Made by a program: the position numbers and the translations under genes. The notes under the pieces were generated by a model. That model had not been told where the DNA came from and ran no database searches. It was given only the letters and a program-made list of their open reading frames with translations. This document shows, piece after piece, positions 6,345 to 7,796 of a DNA stretch of 7,796 nt. Every line of letters starts with the position of its first letter. The first letter of the stretch is position 1. Source of the DNA: Bacilli bacterium (GTDB lineage Bacteria > Bacillota_I > Bacilli_A > RF39 > UBA660); assembly GCA_024698845.1 (NCBI GenBank), contig JAILQR010000020.1, positions 1-7,796 on the forward strand, in the 5' to 3' direction.

Positions 6345-6436
6345 ACCAATTCACTTAAAGGCGAATTGGTACTAGTATCACACTAGTCAACCCCTTTTTA
6401 TTCTTTGGAGCTGTCTCAGGGGGCAGCTCCTTTTTT
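6345..6436 (+). ncRNA. Candidate small RNA B, about 92 nt, divergent from sRNA A
   Basis: No known RNA family recognised. Hairpin 1 pairs ACCAATTC (6345-6352) with GAATTGGT (6363-6370) around a 10-base loop. Hairpin 2 pairs ACTAGT (6371-6376) with ACTAGT (6382-6387) around ATCAC. An unpaired linker CAACCCCTTTTTATTC follows (6388-6403), then a terminator whose loop carries TCAGGGGG. The layout (two hairpins, GTCAA plus C-tract linker, terminator) and 42% GC match sRNA A, so the two look like relatives or partners. There is no credible reading frame. It could alternatively be a leader of the 182-aa gene at 6605, but the terminator and that gene's own promoter argue for an independent RNA. Confidence 0.74.
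6407..6436 (+). terminator. Rho-independent terminator of sRNA B
   Basis: GGAGCTG (6407-6413) pairs with CAGCTCC (6424-6430), extendable by T-G and C-G pairs, and is followed by six T at 6431-6436. The G-rich loop side (TCAGGGGG, 6416-6423) is the exact complement of a segment in the linker of sRNA A. Confidence 0.88.
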
Positions 6437-6546
6437 GTGCTACTTGAATATTTATTTATTTTTTTATATGATTAATATAATAAGTTTATATATATTTTCT
6501 GAAATAATGAAAAGATCACAACTTTTACTTTTACTTCACCATATGT
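6437..6546. other. AT-rich intergenic stretch, nothing recognised
   Basis: Between the sRNA B terminator and the promoter at 6547 I see only A/T-rich sequence. A 16-codon frame beginning with ATG at 6507 (MKRSQLLLLLHHMFDF) has no ribosome binding site and is not called. Confidence 0.5.
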
Positions 6547-6576
6547 TTGATTTTTAAATTATTGATATGTTAGAAT
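6547..6576 (+). promoter_or_regulatory. Promoter of the 182-aa gene
   Basis: TTGATT (-35, 6547-6552), an 18-base spacer and TAGAAT (-10, 6571-6576), the latter preceded by TGT to give an extended -10. The predicted start near 6583 leaves about 22 bases to the start codon, including GGAGG. Confidence 0.65.
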
Positions 6577-6604
6577 AATATCTAATTTATGGAGGCACTG
6601 TTTT

Positions 6605-7153
6605 ATGACTGAGTATTTAGTTAGAGGGTTTAATGGTAGATTCTATGTATCTGGTTTAGATAAAGAAGATATAGAATCAAGATGTAATGAAGACGGCTTT
6701 TGTGATGAAATTGTACTTGATTGGAATATAGTTTTAGATGAAAAAGAAGATTATGAAACTATGATAAAAACTATAGCAAGTTATTTACTTGAGTTCTTTA
6801 CAATTAATGAAGAAATATTAACTGCAAAATTAAATAAATATATAGTATCTGAAGATACTGATTTAAATATGTATTTTACTAGATTTAAAGATACTCTTCA
6901 TAATGAATATGAATCTGCTGTTGAGTTTGTTCAAAACTTACTTGATGAAATAATAATAAATCAAGATGATGCTCTTAAATTATTTGAAGAGTGTAAAAAT
7001 CTATTAGATTATCAAATGGATATTGTTAGTAAATTAGATTTATCAACAGCAGCTAAGATTATAACTGATAATAAAAATCAAGAAATAGCTCGTAAAAAAG
7101 CTATAGCATCTAAAGGATCTATAACTAGGCTTAGAAGAAAAAACAGCAAATAG
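6605..7153 (+). CDS. Unrecognised 182-aa acidic, helical protein with basic tail
   Basis: I do not recognise a family. ATG 6605 has GGAGG at 6591-6595, 9 bases ahead. There is no signal peptide or membrane segment, so it should be cytoplasmic. The first ~45 residues look beta-rich (EYLVRGFNGRFYVSGLD, then FCDEIVLDWNIVLDE) and include two cysteines about six residues apart. Residues about 50-150 look strongly helical and acidic (KEDYETMIKTIASYLLEFF, then SAVEFVQNLLDEIIINQDDA). The last ~25 residues turn basic (ARKKAIASKG, RLRRKNSK), which could contact nucleic acid or ribosomes. It is monocistronic, with its own promoter and terminator. It lies between an sRNA locus and a regulator gene, but the context gives no pathway. 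Confidence 0.85.
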   Translation: MTEYLVRGFNGRFYVSGLDKEDIESRCNEDGFCDEIVLDWNIVLDEKEDYETMIKTIASYLLEFFTINEEILTAKLNKYIVSEDTDLNMYFTRFKDTLHNEYESAVEFVQNLLDEIIINQDDALKLFEECKNLLDYQMDIVSKLDLSTAAKIITDNKNQEIARKKAIASKGSITRLRRKNSK

Positions 7154-7169
7154 ATTTTGCTGTTTTTTT
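7139..7169 (+). terminator. Rho-independent terminator of the 182-aa gene
   Basis: A perfect 12-bp stem (AAAAACAGCAAA 7139-7150 with TTTGCTGTTTTT 7156-7167) around a 5-base loop that contains the TAG stop, with a T-run at 7163-7169. The last codons form the left arm. Confidence 0.9.
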
Positions 7170-7185
7170 AATGAGGATATATAAT
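7157..7185 (+). promoter_or_regulatory. Probable promoter of the second Xre gene
   Basis: A perfect TATAAT at 7180-7185 with TTGCTG (7157-7162) 17 bases upstream. The -35 is poor (3 of 6) and lies in the right arm of the preceding terminator. Starting near 7192, it would give a leader of about 98 bases containing the inverted repeats at 7202-7249. A closer alternative is TATACT at 7258-7263, but it has no suitable -35. Confidence 0.45.
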
Positions 7186-7201
7186 AAAGATATGTAAATT
7201 A

Positions 7202-7249
7202 TTAAGTGCAAGATGTTTCGCACTTAAAAGTTGGTAGTTCATTTTAAGT
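7202..7249 (+). repeat. Two overlapping inverted repeats in the leader of the second Xre gene
   Basis: Repeat 1 is TTAAGTGC (7202-7209) with GCACTTAA (7220-7227), 10 bases apart. Repeat 2 is ACTTAAAA (7222-7229) with TTTTAAGT (7242-7249), 12 bases apart. Both are perfect 8-bp pairings and both use 7222-7227, so only one can form at a time in RNA. Repeat 2 is followed by CG and TTTTT (7252-7256), which makes it terminator-like. The motif TTAAGT/ACTTAA thus occurs three times. It could be an attenuator, or a multi-site operator for the encoded Xre protein. Confidence 0.55.
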
Positions 7250-7289
7250 CGTTTTTATATACTTGATGCATGAAAGGAGAAAAAGTCTA

Positions 7290-7796
7290 ATGAAGTTTGG
7301 AGAGAATTTAAAACAAATTAGAAAATCAAAAAATATATCACAGGAGGACTTAGCTGAAAGACTAGGTGTGTCTAGACAAAGTGTTTCTAAATGGGAAACC
7401 GGAGAAAATTATCCATCTATGTTTAATATAATGTGCTTATGTGACATATTTAAATGTAAGATTAATAATTTAGTTCATGAATCAATGCCAGAGTTTAATT
7501 CATTAGATGAAGAAATTAAGATGAGTGTTGTTAAGTTTAAAGAAAATGAACAAAAGAAAATGAAAGGTTTTACAAAAGTGTTATACATTGTTAGTAAAAT
7601 AGCAAAAGCATTTAGTATTATTGCTGTATGTATATCAGTATTACTTGTTATAGGTGATGCAATAGTAATCCCTAATACAAATATAAATACTTCTAATAAA
7701 ACTATTAAGGTATTTAATGATTCAGTTAAATATGAATTTACTAATTCTAAATTACTAATTGATGATGAAGAAATTATTCTTCTTGATAAATATGAA
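7290..7796 (+). CDS. Xre-family HTH regulator with membrane segment, 3' end missing
   Basis: A second predicted membrane-tethered transcription regulator. ATG 7290 has AAGGAGA (7274-7280) 9 bases ahead, and 169 codons are visible before the window ends without a stop. Residues about 3-61 are an Xre/HTH_3 domain (ENLKQIRKSKNISQEDLAERL, recognition part VSRQSVSKWETGE, then YPSMFNIMCLCDIFKCKINNLV). A charged linker (about 66-95) leads to one hydrophobic segment at about 107-127, followed by an outside-facing domain of at least 40 residues. It differs from the 133-aa regulator at 5703 by this larger distal domain, which could sense an external or membrane signal. Its leader carries the repeats at 7202-7249. 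Targets cannot be read from the sequence. Confidence 0.9.
   Translation, partial: MKFGENLKQIRKSKNISQEDLAERLGVSRQSVSKWETGENYPSMFNIMCLCDIFKCKINNLVHESMPEFNSLDEEIKMSVVKFKENEQKKMKGFTKVLYIVSKIAKAFSIIAVCISVLLVIGDAIVIPNTNINTSNKTIKVFNDSVKYEFTNSKLLIDDEEIILLDKYE

Noticed and set aside
6123..6436. CRISPR-related RNA (tracrRNA) or a CRISPR array
   Set aside because: There are no repeat-spacer units and no cas gene, and neither RNA contains an anti-repeat. The repeats seen are only 8 bases and occur twice.
6507..6557. 16-codon frame MKRSQLLLLLHHMFDF as a small hydrophobic peptide or type I toxin
   Set aside because: No ribosome binding site, very short, upstream of the promoter at 6547-6576, and the AT-rich sequence yields such frames by chance.

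Overview
The window comes from a very AT-rich, low-GC Gram-positive-type bacterium with an anaerobic metabolism. It is most likely an uncultured Bacillota/Bacilli-like gut lineage, but this is an inference. The evidence is strong GGAGG ribosome binding sites, an undecaprenyl-phosphate sugar transferase of the TagO/WecA type, a single-chain pyruvate:ferredoxin oxidoreductase, and Xre regulators with a C-terminal membrane anchor. Tryptophan is encoded by TGG and every visible stop is TAA or TAG, so nothing suggests recoding of TGA. All genes read on the + strand, and most transcription units end in a clear Rho-independent terminator followed closely by a sigma-A-like promoter.

Left part (1-4735): the 3' part of a TagO/WecA-family membrane transferase, whose start lies at or just beyond the left edge, ends in a terminator. 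An extended -10 promoter then drives nifJ (pyruvate:ferredoxin oxidoreductase, 1113 aa), which is probably cotranscribed with a 79-aa protein of unknown function. A terminator closes this operon.

Middle (4737-6119): a 270-aa unrecognised soluble protein has its own consensus promoter. It is followed by a 133-aa Xre regulator with one membrane segment, ending in a terminator that overlaps its stop codon.

The 500-base gap between 6105 and 6604 is the most interesting stretch. It has no convincing protein gene but shows two divergently transcribed small RNA genes of 92-95 nt. Each has a TTGACA promoter with a 17-base spacer, two 5' hairpins, an unpaired C-rich linker and a strong terminator. 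Both are about 42% GC in an otherwise very AT-rich region. The two RNAs share two 8-base perfect complementarities, so they could interact with each other. The C-rich linkers resemble those of Gram-positive sRNAs that pair with Shine-Dalgarno sequences.

Right part (6547-7796): an unrecognised 182-aa acidic protein with its own promoter and terminator, then a second Xre regulator with one membrane segment that runs off the right edge. Its approximately 100-base leader carries two overlapping, mutually exclusive inverted repeats.
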